From NCBI GenBank assembly GCA_964467985.1, contig CAYXTP010000001.1, positions 310,001-374,000 on the forward strand: a stretch of DNA of 64,000 nt, read 5' to 3'. The translations under genes and the position numbers were made by a program. Within the stretch, counting starts at the first letter, position 1, and each line of letters opens with the position of its first letter. This DNA comes from GCA-2720975 sp964467985. Its GTDB lineage: Bacteria > Planctomycetota > UBA1135 > GCA-002686595. A model generated the notes under the pieces. The model worked only from the letters and a program-made list of their open reading frames with translations. It did not search any database and had not been told where the DNA came from. Of the stretch, positions 24,084-32,373 are shown in pieces.

Positions 24084-26123
24084 TCACTCTTCTCCCGAGT
24101 CCGCTGATCCATCGGGGGCGGGCGACTCATTGGGTACCTTCTTGATCTCAACCAACTGAATCTCGGGTTCGTCGAACACGATGCGTAGATCTCCGGGAGC
24201 GGCGTCCTTGCAAGCCTGGGCAAACCGCCCTTCTTCCATCGGTAGTTTCGTGCGCCAATCGTCCAGGCCCAGGGTCTGGATGCGGCACTGAGTGGAACCC
24301 GCTGGGATGTCGTCCACATCCACGAACACTCGTAGGTGCTTCTTCACGAAACTGACGATGGCGGCGCGATCGGCCACCCAGTCATCCGAATCTCGATCAC
24401 CCCGCACCAGACCTCGCGTATAAATGCTGACCTGGGCCCGCTTGGACGGGGCCTCAAACTCCCGGGCGCCCCTAGCCGTGGGGTCAAAGGCTGGATCGAA
24501 GTGCTGCAACCCGATGACGAGATCCAGGGCCCGGCATTCTACTTCCACAGGCCGAACGGGAACCAAGACGGAGATGGACTCCACATTCAGGCTGACGCTT
24601 GCGTCCTGCCAGGCGGCGTCGAGTCCGCTTGTCAGGAGTTGCGAGGTCTGGTGTCCCGCGCCCAGGTGAATGCCGGATAGCAGCGGACCCTCCTCCGAAG
24701 TTCCTTCTCTCAGTTGCTCAATCGTGACCTGTGGCCCGGTGATGGAAACGGAACTGGGATCGAACACAATTTGGCCCCGATCCATCTCGTAGCGCTCGTC
24801 TAGATCCGTGCTGTCGATCTCGATCATGGACGCAGTCAGTGGGAGGTTCACCGATGAGAAAAGCTCGCTCATCAAGGGCGGCGGATCGCCGGCCCAGGAG
24901 ACGTCTACTTCTCGTTCCAAGTCCACTCCGTTGCGCGTAAGACCCGCGAGATCCAGCAGCAAGGATGTACGGCCCGCGAAACTCTCTCCGCTTGTGTCTC
25001 CCGAGGGTGTCGCCGTGTGGGCTTCGATGCGCCAGCGGCCGGACTCCATCAGCGGGCTGAGTTGTTCCCGTGGGCCCGAAAAGGAGAGCGTAGCCTTTTC
25101 TCCGACCGGGTTCGGGGACAGCCGGTGTCCCGCGGGAAGTACCACAACCAGAGCCTTGCCTTGGGCCTCAGCTGGAATGGTGGAGTCCACCTGCACGATA
25201 TAGAGATCCAGGTCCAACTTGCCCGTATTGGCCTGGTAGGCCCCGTAGAACACGAGCGAGGCCAGCAGCAGGGCCGCAAATTTCTGGCCCACGTTCTCGG
25301 TGATCGCACGCAAGAACCAAGGCGCTTTCTCTTGGGCTTGTTCGTCGCCGTTGCCCGCGGCTTCATCGGAGCCAATTCGTTCGCGTAAGACCTCCTCCAC
25401 ATCCGCCTGGGGGATGCGACGCTCGATTGTCCCGCGCTTGCAGATCGAGATGATCCCGGTCTCCTCGGACACCGTAATGGTCACCGCGTCTGTCTCTTCC
25501 GTCAGTCCCAGGGCAGCCCGGTGGCGGGTTCCGGTGGACTTGCTGATCTCCACATTTTCGGTCAGGGGAAACAGGCTCGCCGCGGCTACCAGGCGGTCCC
25601 CACGGATGATCACCGCTCCGTCATGCAGTGTTCCGCCACTCTGGAAAATGCTGTCGAGTAGCAGGCGATTGACCTCGGAATCGAGCTTGACTGCACCATC
25701 GATGTAGGCATCGAGCGGAGTCTTGCGCTCAAAGGCTATCAGTGCCCCTTGTTTCTTCTTCGCCATGGTCTGCACGGCAGCGGCGACCTCGGCGACGATT
25801 TCTTTGCGGTGGGCGCGCAGAAAACGACCCAGCAAGGGGTTCTCAGTCAGGGTGAAAAGGCCCCGTCGTAGCTCGGGCTGAAAGATAATGGCGATGATCA
25901 CAAAGACCAGAGCCTGCAGCCCGGCGATGATGCCCTCGATCTCCACGAGCCCGTAGGTTTGGGCAACGAGACCCATGCCATAGACCCCGACAATCAGAAT
26001 TAGACTGACTCCACTGATGAGGCCGCTGCCCCGCGTCGTTCGCAAGAAACTCAGCAGCAGGTAGATCCCAAAGGTGAGGATCAAGACCTGCAGCAGGACC
26101 TTGGGTGCGAGAATGGCGTCCAT
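24084..26123 (-). CDS. cdaA: Diadenylate cyclase CdaA fused to a CdaR/YbbR-like domain
   Basis: Makes cyclic di-AMP from two ATP. Residues 1-82 hold three membrane helices as in CdaA. Residues about 85-235 are the DAC domain with both signature sites: LHDGAVII (Asp168-Gly169-Ala170) and GTRHRAALGLTEETDAVTITVSEE (Arg200-His201-Arg202). A further membrane helix (about 280-296, FAALLLASLVFYGAY) leads into about 380 beta-rich residues on the far side of the membrane, laid out as YbbR-type repeats (VSITGPQVTIEQL, LDLAGLTRNGVDLEREVDVSW). In Firmicutes CdaA and its regulator CdaR/YbbR are separate adjacent genes; here they form one 679-residue polypeptide. It lies 2 bases after folP and directly before glmM. 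The YbbR assignment is less certain than the DAC domain. Confidence 0.9.
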   Translation of the reverse strand: MDAILAPKVLLQVLILTFGIYLLLSFLRTTRGSGLISGVSLILIVGVYGMGLVAQTYGLVEIEGIIAGLQALVFVIIAIIFQPELRRGLFTLTENPLLGRFLRAHRKEIVAEVAAAVQTMAKKKQGALIAFERKTPLDAYIDGAVKLDSEVNRLLLDSIFQSGGTLHDGAVIIRGDRLVAAASLFPLTENVEISKSTGTRHRAALGLTEETDAVTITVSEETGIISICKRGTIERRIPQADVEEVLRERIGSDEAAGNGDEQAQEKAPWFLRAITENVGQKFAALLLASLVFYGAYQANTGKLDLDLYIVQVDSTIPAEAQGKALVVVLPAGHRLSPNPVGEKATLSFSGPREQLSPLMESGRWRIEAHTATPSGDTSGESFAGRTSLLLDLAGLTRNGVDLEREVDVSWAGDPPPLMSELFSSVNLPLTASMIEIDSTDLDERYEMDRGQIVFDPSSVSITGPQVTIEQLREGTSEEGPLLSGIHLGAGHQTSQLLTSGLDAAWQDASVSLNVESISVLVPVRPVEVECRALDLVIGLQHFDPAFDPTARGAREFEAPSKRAQVSIYTRGLVRGDRDSDDWVADRAAIVSFVKKHLRVFVDVDDIPAGSTQCRIQTLGLDDWRTKLPMEEGRFAQACKDAAPGDLRIVFDEPEIQLVEIKKVPNESPAPDGSADSGEE

Positions 26124-26125
26124 GA

Positions 26126-27286
26126 CTAGGCCTGCGCCTCCGGATGGGGTCGTAAGGCTGCGGCCACGGAAGCGGCCTCAGCCATGACAGCCACATCGTG
26201 TACGCGCAGGTATTCCGCGCCGCCCAGTACACACACGCCAAGCGCGGCCGCTGTCCCTCCCAGTCGCTCTTGAGGCTCCTGTGCTGCCGAGCCGCGCTGC
26301 CACTGAGTCTGGTCCTCGCTGCCCATAATGTGACCGATGAACGACTTGCGCGAGACTCCGACCAACACCGGCAAACCCAGACTGCGCAGCACGGGCAGTT
26401 CGCGTAGCAAGCTCACGTTGTGTTTCAGCCGTTTGCCGAAACCAATGCCGGGATCGATCAGGATCTGGGCGGGGTCCACCCCGGCGGCGATGCATGCTGC
26501 GGCGCGGGAGCGCAGGTAGTGGGCTACCTGTTCGGTGGGGTTCTCGTAGGCGGGATTGGCTTGCATCTCTTGCGGCGTGCCCTGTGAGTGCATCAGGACT
26601 ACCCGCGCACCGTATTCAGCGACCACCGACAGCATACGCCCATCCACCTCACAACCACTCACGTCATTGACCCAAGAAGCACCCGCTTCCAGGGCGGCCT
26701 GGGCCACGCTGGCCTTCGTCGTGTCGATGGAGAGGGGGATGGGGAGTTCAGCCGCGAGTCCTCGGATCACCGGCAAGACGCGTTGCATCTCCTCCTCTTC
26801 GCACACCGGCTGGGCGCCTGGGCGCGTCGATTCCCCGCCCACGTCCAGGACGGCGGCCCCTTCGGCGGCTAGGCGGCGGCCTTGATCCAGGGCGGCTTCG
26901 ATGTGCAAAAAGCGCCCACCATCGGAAAAACTGTCGGGCGTCACATTCAGAACGCCCATCAGCTGCGGTGCAGGAGCTAGCGTGGCGTGCGCTCTGAGCG
27001 TATCGAGCAGGAGTGCGGCCAGGGGCAGGTCCGCGGCCTCATTTTCGAGGGCCTCCAACTCGCAACATCCGACCCAGGTGGCCTCGGATCTGGATCCCCG
27101 CATGCCGAGTCGGTCCAGTTGGTCCGCTACCGAGTGCGGCTCGGAGTCTGTCGGAGGAGTCTGCGCACCTCGCAAGCTGAAGCAGACTTGGCTGGATCCA
27201 GCTTCGCCAGCACGCATCACCAACGGATTCAGGCCCAAGCCCAGTGGGCTGCAGATCTGTGGGAAGCGGTTGGAGATTATGGGCAC
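26126..27286 (-). CDS. folP: Dihydropteroate synthase
   Basis: Joins p-aminobenzoate to dihydropterin pyrophosphate in folate synthesis. Core motifs: LMGVLNVTPDSFSDGGRF, VLDVGGESTRPGAQPV, PLSIDTTKASVAQAALEAGASWVNDVSG, VVLMHSQGTP, ILIDPGIGFGKRLKHNVSLL and VLVGVSRKSFIGHI. The catalytic core starts about residue 108; the first ~107 residues are an N-terminal extension (VGCCELEALENEAADLPLAALLLDTL…) of unknown role. The start may be ATG 27286 or ATG 27217. It lies 35 bases after ftsH; the ftsH-folP-glmM order is also found in E. coli. Confidence 0.95.
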   Translation of the reverse strand: MPIISNRFPQICSPLGLGLNPLVMRAGEAGSSQVCFSLRGAQTPPTDSEPHSVADQLDRLGMRGSRSEATWVGCCELEALENEAADLPLAALLLDTLRAHATLAPAPQLMGVLNVTPDSFSDGGRFLHIEAALDQGRRLAAEGAAVLDVGGESTRPGAQPVCEEEEMQRVLPVIRGLAAELPIPLSIDTTKASVAQAALEAGASWVNDVSGCEVDGRMLSVVAEYGARVVLMHSQGTPQEMQANPAYENPTEQVAHYLRSRAAACIAAGVDPAQILIDPGIGFGKRLKHNVSLLRELPVLRSLGLPVLVGVSRKSFIGHIMGSEDQTQWQRGSAAQEPQERLGGTAAALGVCVLGGAEYLRVHDVAVMAEAASVAAALRPHPEAQA

Positions 27287-27321
27287 AGCTTGCTTCAGAA
27301 CAGGTGCTCAGCCCAAGCCGA

Positions 27322-29661
27322 CTAGGCTGGCGAGAGCTCTGCGCCACCAGGCATGTCGTCCAGGCCATCTTCCGCATCAACGGGGGCGGGGCTGGCGGGC
27401 TCAGTGGTCTCTTCGGGCTCGGGTTCGCCGACCGGTTCGGGGCGCAGGTCCTCAGGGGCTGTGCCCTCGATCAGGAGCGCGATCTCGCCCTCATCGAGGG
27501 TCTCGTGCATCAGCAGACCCTTGGCCAATCGTTCGACCGCAGGACGCTCGCTGTGAATCAGGTCACGGGCGCAATCGTAGGCCTCGCGAAGAATCCGCTC
27601 GATCTCCTTGTCGATCACATGCGCGGTCTCCTCCGAGTGCCAGCGGCTGCTCATCAGCTCCGTGCCCAGGAAGTCCGATCCCTGGCGGTCCGCGTAGTTG
27701 ATCGGGCCGACACGGTCGCTCATGCCCAGTTCCGTCACCATGGCGCGAGCCAATTCCGTTGCGCGTCGGATATCGTCGGAGGCTCCGGCGGATATGTCGC
27801 CAACAAAGATCTCCTCGGCGACTCGTCCCCCGAACGCCATGGCCAGCTGACCAATCAAGCGCAGTTTCTGAGTGTGATAGCTCTCCTTTTCGGGAAGCAT
27901 CATGGTCGCCCCTAGAGCGCGCCCTCGAGGCACGATCGTGACCTTGTGGGGCATGTCAACCTCGTCGATCTTGGCGGCCACGATAGTGTGCCCCGCCTCG
28001 TGGTAGGCGGTGATTTCCAGGTCGGCCGTTTCGATCTTCTGGTTGGTCTTCTTGCGTCCGTAGCGAACCTTGGCCGTGGCCTCCTCGAGGTGTCGCATGT
28101 GGACCTTGTCCAGCTTCTCCAGTACGGCCATGATCGCGGCTTCATTGACGATGGCGGCCAAGTCGGCGCCCGAGTAGCCGGGCGTGCTCTTGGCCAGGTC
28201 TTTCGCGTCGACCTCGTCGGCCGTCTTTACCTTGTCCAGGTGGACGGCGAAGATGCCTTCGCGGCCCTCGCGGTCAGGCAAATCGATGGTGACCTCGCGG
28301 TCAAATCGTCCGGGTCGCAGCAGGGCCGGATCGAGCACATCGGGGCGGTTCGTGGCGGCCACTACGATGATGCCCTCGTCCGTTCCGAAGCCATCCATCT
28401 CGACTAGGATGGCGTTCAGAGTCTGTTCGCGTTCATCGTGACCACCACCCATGCCGCTTCCACGGCGGCGCCCGACGGCGTCGATTTCATCGAGGAAGAT
28501 AATGCACGGAGAACTCTCGCGCGCCTGCTTGAACAAGTCGCGCACGCGGCTGGCGCCGACACCTACGAACATCTCGACGAAGTCCGATCCAGAGATGGAA
28601 TAGAAGGGCACCTCGGCCTCGCCGGCGATGGCCTTGGCCAACAGAGTCTTGCCACAGCCGGGAGGACCAACGAGCAATACGCCGCGCGGGATACGGCCGC
28701 CGATTTCCTTGAAGCTTCCGGGGTTCTTGAGGAAGGCAACGACCTCCACGACCTCATCCTTGGCTTCCTGGGCGCCCGCAACGTCATCAAACGTGACGTT
28801 CGTGTGGTTCTCCTTGGTGTATCGCTGAGCACGTGAGCGGCCGAAGCTCATCACGCCAGCGCCCGATCCTTGATTGCGCATTTGGCGCATGAAGAACAGG
28901 ATGATCCCGAAGAACAACAACCACGGTCCCCAGGTGAAGAGGAAGAAGGTCAGTTTCTGATCGGCGGGCTGGTAGAGCGTGCCGTGGGTCAGGTTGAACG
29001 TGTGCGTTTCCCCGGTCGAGCCAGCGGCAGTCAGGCGCTCCTTGAGGGCACCCAAGTCATTCGGTCGTTCAACCTTGAACCAAGCGCTGCCCGACAGTTC
29101 GGGCAGGTCTTGCACACCACTCATGCTCCATTCCGATTTTGGGCGCGCTGTGCCCCTCACAGTCAGAATGTCCGTTTGCTCCTGTGCGGTAGGAGTTGCG
29201 GGAGCGACCCCGTCCTCCGTCTCGGCTTCGGCAAGATCGCTCGTGGATGTCAAATGCCGATAGAGATCCGGGCGGAACAAACCGTCGTCCACCGCGGCGA
29301 CCAACTGGTCTTCGGAGATGGCGATGTAGTTCTTCACCGCCTGAATCTGCTGAAACTCTGCCTCCCGCTCTGCGACATTGCTGAAGCTCGTCGTGAAGGG
29401 CTCGGGCTCCAGGTCCTCGGCACCGAGCTTGGGGGCCAATAGGCCCTTGATCTCATTCGCGCCCGCAATCTTCAAGTCGCTGACTTGGCCGGTATAGAGG
29501 TTCCACCCAAACTGATCCTGGCTCAGGACCGTCGGCTTGTTGAAGGCGGAATCCCCGAAGGCGACCAGCACCACAACCAGAATGGTCAGGAAAAGCAGGA
29601 ACGAGCCGAATGGGCGCGAGCGCTGCGGCTTCTCGGTTTCGTTGTTTTGAGGCTCGGTCAT
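27322..29661 (-). CDS. ftsH: ATP-dependent zinc metalloprotease FtsH
   Basis: Membrane-bound AAA+ protease that degrades damaged membrane proteins and short-lived regulators. TM1 is at about residues 19-36 and TM2 at about 238-258, with an unusually large (about 200-residue) periplasmic region between them (E. coli has about 75). The AAA module has Walker A GPPGCGKT (332-339), Walker B IIFLDEID (386-393), the pore loop FVGVGASRVRDLF and the arginine-finger block LLRPGRFDR. The zinc site is HEAGH (553-557). The acidic Pro and Glu-rich tail (PEPVGEPEPEETTEPASP) is typical of unstructured FtsH ends. At 779 residues it is longer than average owing to the periplasmic insert. Confidence 0.97.
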   Translation of the reverse strand: MTEPQNNETEKPQRSRPFGSFLLFLTILVVVLVAFGDSAFNKPTVLSQDQFGWNLYTGQVSDLKIAGANEIKGLLAPKLGAEDLEPEPFTTSFSNVAEREAEFQQIQAVKNYIAISEDQLVAAVDDGLFRPDLYRHLTSTSDLAEAETEDGVAPATPTAQEQTDILTVRGTARPKSEWSMSGVQDLPELSGSAWFKVERPNDLGALKERLTAAGSTGETHTFNLTHGTLYQPADQKLTFFLFTWGPWLLFFGIILFFMRQMRNQGSGAGVMSFGRSRAQRYTKENHTNVTFDDVAGAQEAKDEVVEVVAFLKNPGSFKEIGGRIPRGVLLVGPPGCGKTLLAKAIAGEAEVPFYSISGSDFVEMFVGVGASRVRDLFKQARESSPCIIFLDEIDAVGRRRGSGMGGGHDEREQTLNAILVEMDGFGTDEGIIVVAATNRPDVLDPALLRPGRFDREVTIDLPDREGREGIFAVHLDKVKTADEVDAKDLAKSTPGYSGADLAAIVNEAAIMAVLEKLDKVHMRHLEEATAKVRYGRKKTNQKIETADLEITAYHEAGHTIVAAKIDEVDMPHKVTIVPRGRALGATMMLPEKESYHTQKLRLIGQLAMAFGGRVAEEIFVGDISAGASDDIRRATELARAMVTELGMSDRVGPINYADRQGSDFLGTELMSSRWHSEETAHVIDKEIERILREAYDCARDLIHSERPAVERLAKGLLMHETLDEGEIALLIEGTAPEDLRPEPVGEPEPEETTEPASPAPVDAEDGLDDMPGGAELSPA

Positions 29662-29684
29662 GGGTCTTCTATCGTCTGATTGAC

Positions 29685-29699
29685 CCCTGGACTCCAGGG
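29685..29699. promoter_or_regulatory. Palindrome 24 bases upstream of ftsH
   Basis: CCCTGGA C TCCAGGG is a perfect 7+1+7 inverted repeat in the ftsH 5' region. It could be an operator or a small mRNA hairpin close to the start codon. The rest of the 264-base ftsH-lptE spacer shows no gene; TTATCT on the minus strand slightly upstream is a weak -10 candidate. Confidence 0.35.
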
Positions 29700-29925
29700 A
29701 TGGAGGGGGTTGTCCCTACAAGATAATGGTTGGCGGGGCTGTTGCGGCGTTTCGGGGGTCGGATCGTGTGCGAATCTTGTTGGCTGAGGGGCAGCTCTGC
29801 ATTGGACGGCGTGCGCAGCCGCCGGTTCGGTCACTCCACGACGCCAGCTCGACCTACGCAGGCCAAACGTGTTCCTTCAAACGTCGGGCTCAGTCCTCCT
29901 GTTTGAGCCTTCCAGGGCCTAGATC

Positions 29926-30477
29926 CTAATTCCCAGTCGGGGTCCCAGAATCGGGATCCAAGCCCCCGGCGCTTGATGCAGTGAAGAGCTCCAGGACCAG
30001 CCGCTCTGCAAGGTTGTCCAGGGCCCGTCGGCGAGCATCGGGTTCAGCCTCTCGACTCGTGCGCGCATAACCCACGTTGGCATCTGCCCTTAGGGGGCCG
30101 ACGAGGGTCACGTTCCTGCGCGTGTCGATCAATTCAGCCTCCGCCGTGATCCAGACCCCCCCCTCCATCCACACGTTGTTGGCGTTTCTGAGCCCGGCGC
30201 GCCGGCGGAAGCCCACCATCTTGCCGCGCACAATCAGGTGAGAACTCTCAGGGTCCACCAGGCGCGCGTCGAGCATGTTGCGGGTGGCTTGGGTAAGCGC
30301 CCGATGCAGACCCAGTTCCAGATCCGGCTCGGGCGTGTCATTCCCAAACACCTCCAAGCCAACGGTGCTGTAGTTCGGGCCCAGGGACAGGCCCGTGGAG
30401 TAGCCACAGCCCGTGACGGCGAACAGTAGCCATCCAAGACACAGTGCCTGGTGCGCGGGCATCCTGGGTCCCCTCAC
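29926..30477 (-). CDS. LptE-like outer-membrane lipoprotein (LPS assembly)
   Basis: Probable plug partner of the LPS translocon LptD. The signal peptide ends in lipobox TGC with GYSTG after it (CGYSTGLSLGPNYSTVGLEVFGN). The CGY start followed by a strand such as VGLEVFGNDTPEPDLELGLHRALTQAT is the usual LptE layout in Planctomycetota; later SHLIVRGKMVGFRR and WITAEAELIDTR provide the beta strands. At 183 residues it is a normal length. ATG 30477 overlaps the stop of the upstream BamD-like gene by 4 bases (ATGA). No lptD is present in the window. Confidence 0.75.
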   Translation of the reverse strand: MRGPRMPAHQALCLGWLLFAVTGCGYSTGLSLGPNYSTVGLEVFGNDTPEPDLELGLHRALTQATRNMLDARLVDPESSHLIVRGKMVGFRRRAGLRNANNVWMEGGVWITAEAELIDTRRNVTLVGPLRADANVGYARTSREAEPDARRRALDNLAERLVLELFTASSAGGLDPDSGTPTGN

Positions 30478-31547
30478 GAGTCCTCACGGTCGGAACCGCG
30501 GTCCTTTTCTGCCCATTCGCGCAGGAGACCATCAGCCTTCTGGATCTGGCTGGGGTCACCTCCCTCACGCGCTTCGGCTAGGGCCCGGCGTGCGTGCAAT
30601 TCGACCCCCTCTGCACTTCCCAGGGTGGCGTAGAACTGAGCCAGAGCCAAGTCGCTGGCGGCCAGGCGTCGGGTTGTGTCCGTCAAATTTGCGCGCACCG
30701 ACGGTTCCAGTTCATGGCCAGCGTGTTCTTGCAGCCAGCCTTGCAACTCACCATAGGCCAATACCAGGGCCGCACGGTCGTACTCGGGATCCGCGTGGAC
30801 AAGTAGCCGCAGTTGCGGGATGCGCGCCTGGGCTGCGGGGGCGAGGGGGCTCGCAGGGAACCAGAGCAGCAAGTCCTGCTGCTTTTCGATGGCGATATCC
30901 AGGTTCCCTTGTTCTTCGTAGAGCGTCGCCAGGGTCCACAGGGTCTCATCCCCACCCGGGTGGGACGGGTAATTGATCACCAGGTACTCCAGTACCTCGC
31001 CCGCCAGGTTGCGGTACTTGAAGATGAGCCCATAGGAGCCGTCGTCACCAGCCAAGTCGAAGCCGATGGTAGCCAAGAGTGAGCCCGCCGCTCCCCGCTC
31101 ATGGTGCTGTGGAAACTTGGAGTCCAAGCGCTTGACCAGCCTGTAAGCCCGCATGCGCTCGCCCTCTTCGAAGAGCAACTGAGCTGAGCGCAACCCCGAT
31201 TCCACGGCCAACCGCCGGGGCACGTCCACGCCCATGATGGCTTCAAGCAACTCGGTGTCGCTGGAGGTGGCGATAACGGAGCGCGTCGTTGTTTCCAACA
31301 CGTTTTGGACTTCCTGGCGCAGCTCAGGAGTGAGGCCAGCAGTCGAACGCGCACTGCGCACGCTCTCGAAGGCCGCTTCGAGGTCGGTCTGTTCGGCGAC
31401 GGCTGTGCGGGCACGATCCAAGACCGCAGGCACTTGCTCGGGCGTGTAGCGCGCCTCGACCTGCTGAGCCAGACGCGTTGAGGTGCAGCTGGTGAGGAGC
31501 GAGAGAATGAGGGCCAGGGGGCCCAAGGCCAGCGATGTTCGGGACAT
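30474..31547 (-). CDS. TPR-type lipoprotein, BamD-like outer-membrane assembly factor
   Basis: Lipoprotein of 357 residues from ATG 31547: MSRTSLALGPLALILSLLTSCTSTR with lipobox TSC. The frame is open to 31820, but the extra part overlaps recO. The body is all-helical with TPR-like repeats (GDETLWTLATLYEEQGNLDIAIEKQQDLLLWFP…SPLAPAAQARIPQL). The C-terminal third (AYGELQGWLQEHAGHELEPSVRANLTDTTRRLA…LALAQFYATLGSAEGVELHARRAL) follows the BamD pattern of paired helices ending in a repeat with A-x-FY. The neighbouring lptE-like gene supports an outer-membrane biogenesis role. It could also be a generic TPR lipoprotein. Confidence 0.65.
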   Translation of the reverse strand: MSRTSLALGPLALILSLLTSCTSTRLAQQVEARYTPEQVPAVLDRARTAVAEQTDLEAAFESVRSARSTAGLTPELRQEVQNVLETTTRSVIATSSDTELLEAIMGVDVPRRLAVESGLRSAQLLFEEGERMRAYRLVKRLDSKFPQHHERGAAGSLLATIGFDLAGDDGSYGLIFKYRNLAGEVLEYLVINYPSHPGGDETLWTLATLYEEQGNLDIAIEKQQDLLLWFPASPLAPAAQARIPQLRLLVHADPEYDRAALVLAYGELQGWLQEHAGHELEPSVRANLTDTTRRLAASDLALAQFYATLGSAEGVELHARRALAEAREGGDPSQIQKADGLLREWAEKDRGSDREDS

Positions 31548-31552
31548 GAGGG

Positions 31553-32362
31553 TCAAGGTGTGGGAACGCCGCGTTCGGGCGCGTTGCGGTTGGCGGTTGC
31601 GAGGAAGGCGCGCTGGCTCGCGAGCCGTGTCTCGAGGTGGTAGTCGATGAAACGCGCAGTGAGATCTCGTACGCGTTCGACCAAGTCTTCTGAAATTGAA
31701 TTGGACTGGGGACTCGCCGGTGAGCTGCGCGCGAGGCGGGCAGCGCACATCAGCACCGGTTCGGGAATGGTCCCCACCCGGCGACCTGATCTGCGGGCTT
31801 CTTGCGCGTGGGGTGCGCACAGTCGCCCGCCTGCTCCAGCCGAGAAGGGCACTCGGTTTCCATCCAGCGCCGGAGCGGGCTCAGCACACTGGGCACAGGC
31901 CTCAAGGGCCGGTGCCAGACCGAGATTGTGCAGGAAGGTGAGTTGGAAGACAACGAGCACGGCATGCGGGGCATTACGGTGATCTTCCAAGCCCTCCAGG
32001 GCAGCTTCCGTGGCTTCATACAGAGCCCGATCGTCTTGCTCCTGGCGCGCCGCAGCCCTGGATAATTCGAGCACGGTCAGTCCCGCCTTGTAACGATCGA
32101 GATCACGCGTGAGCTCGGAGCGCCGGCGCGTGCTCTCGCCCTTGCGCAATAGGCCCAGGCTGCTTCCAGCACGCTCCGACCATTCCAATTCCAATGTGTC
32201 GAATAGGTCGAGCACGCAGTAGAAGCGCGAGCGCGGCCGATACGCCCCGCGGGCCAGGATGTGCACCCGCGCACCCCGGCCGGTGAGGGCTTGGATCACG
32301 AGGGAGGACTCCCCGAAGGGCGTGCGCTTGAGGATCAGAGCGTGGTCTCGATGGATACTCAC
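31553..32362 (-). CDS. recO: DNA repair protein RecO
   Basis: Recombination mediator that, with RecR, loads RecA onto SSB-coated gaps. The N-terminal OB fold is clear: DHALILKRTPFGESSLVIQALTGRGARVHILARGAYRPRSRF, then LDLFDTLELEWSERAGSSLGLLR. The helical middle and zinc-finger-like region follow: CAQCAEPAP…FSAGAGGRLCAPHAQ, then a helical tail. At 269 residues it is a typical length. It starts 11 bases after the CNNM-type gene and ends 5 bases before the BamD-like start. Confidence 0.93.
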   Translation of the reverse strand: MSIHRDHALILKRTPFGESSLVIQALTGRGARVHILARGAYRPRSRFYCVLDLFDTLELEWSERAGSSLGLLRKGESTRRRSELTRDLDRYKAGLTVLELSRAAARQEQDDRALYEATEAALEGLEDHRNAPHAVLVVFQLTFLHNLGLAPALEACAQCAEPAPALDGNRVPFSAGAGGRLCAPHAQEARRSGRRVGTIPEPVLMCAARLARSSPASPQSNSISEDLVERVRDLTARFIDYHLETRLASQRAFLATANRNAPERGVPTP

Positions 32363-32373
32363 GGGTGATGAGC

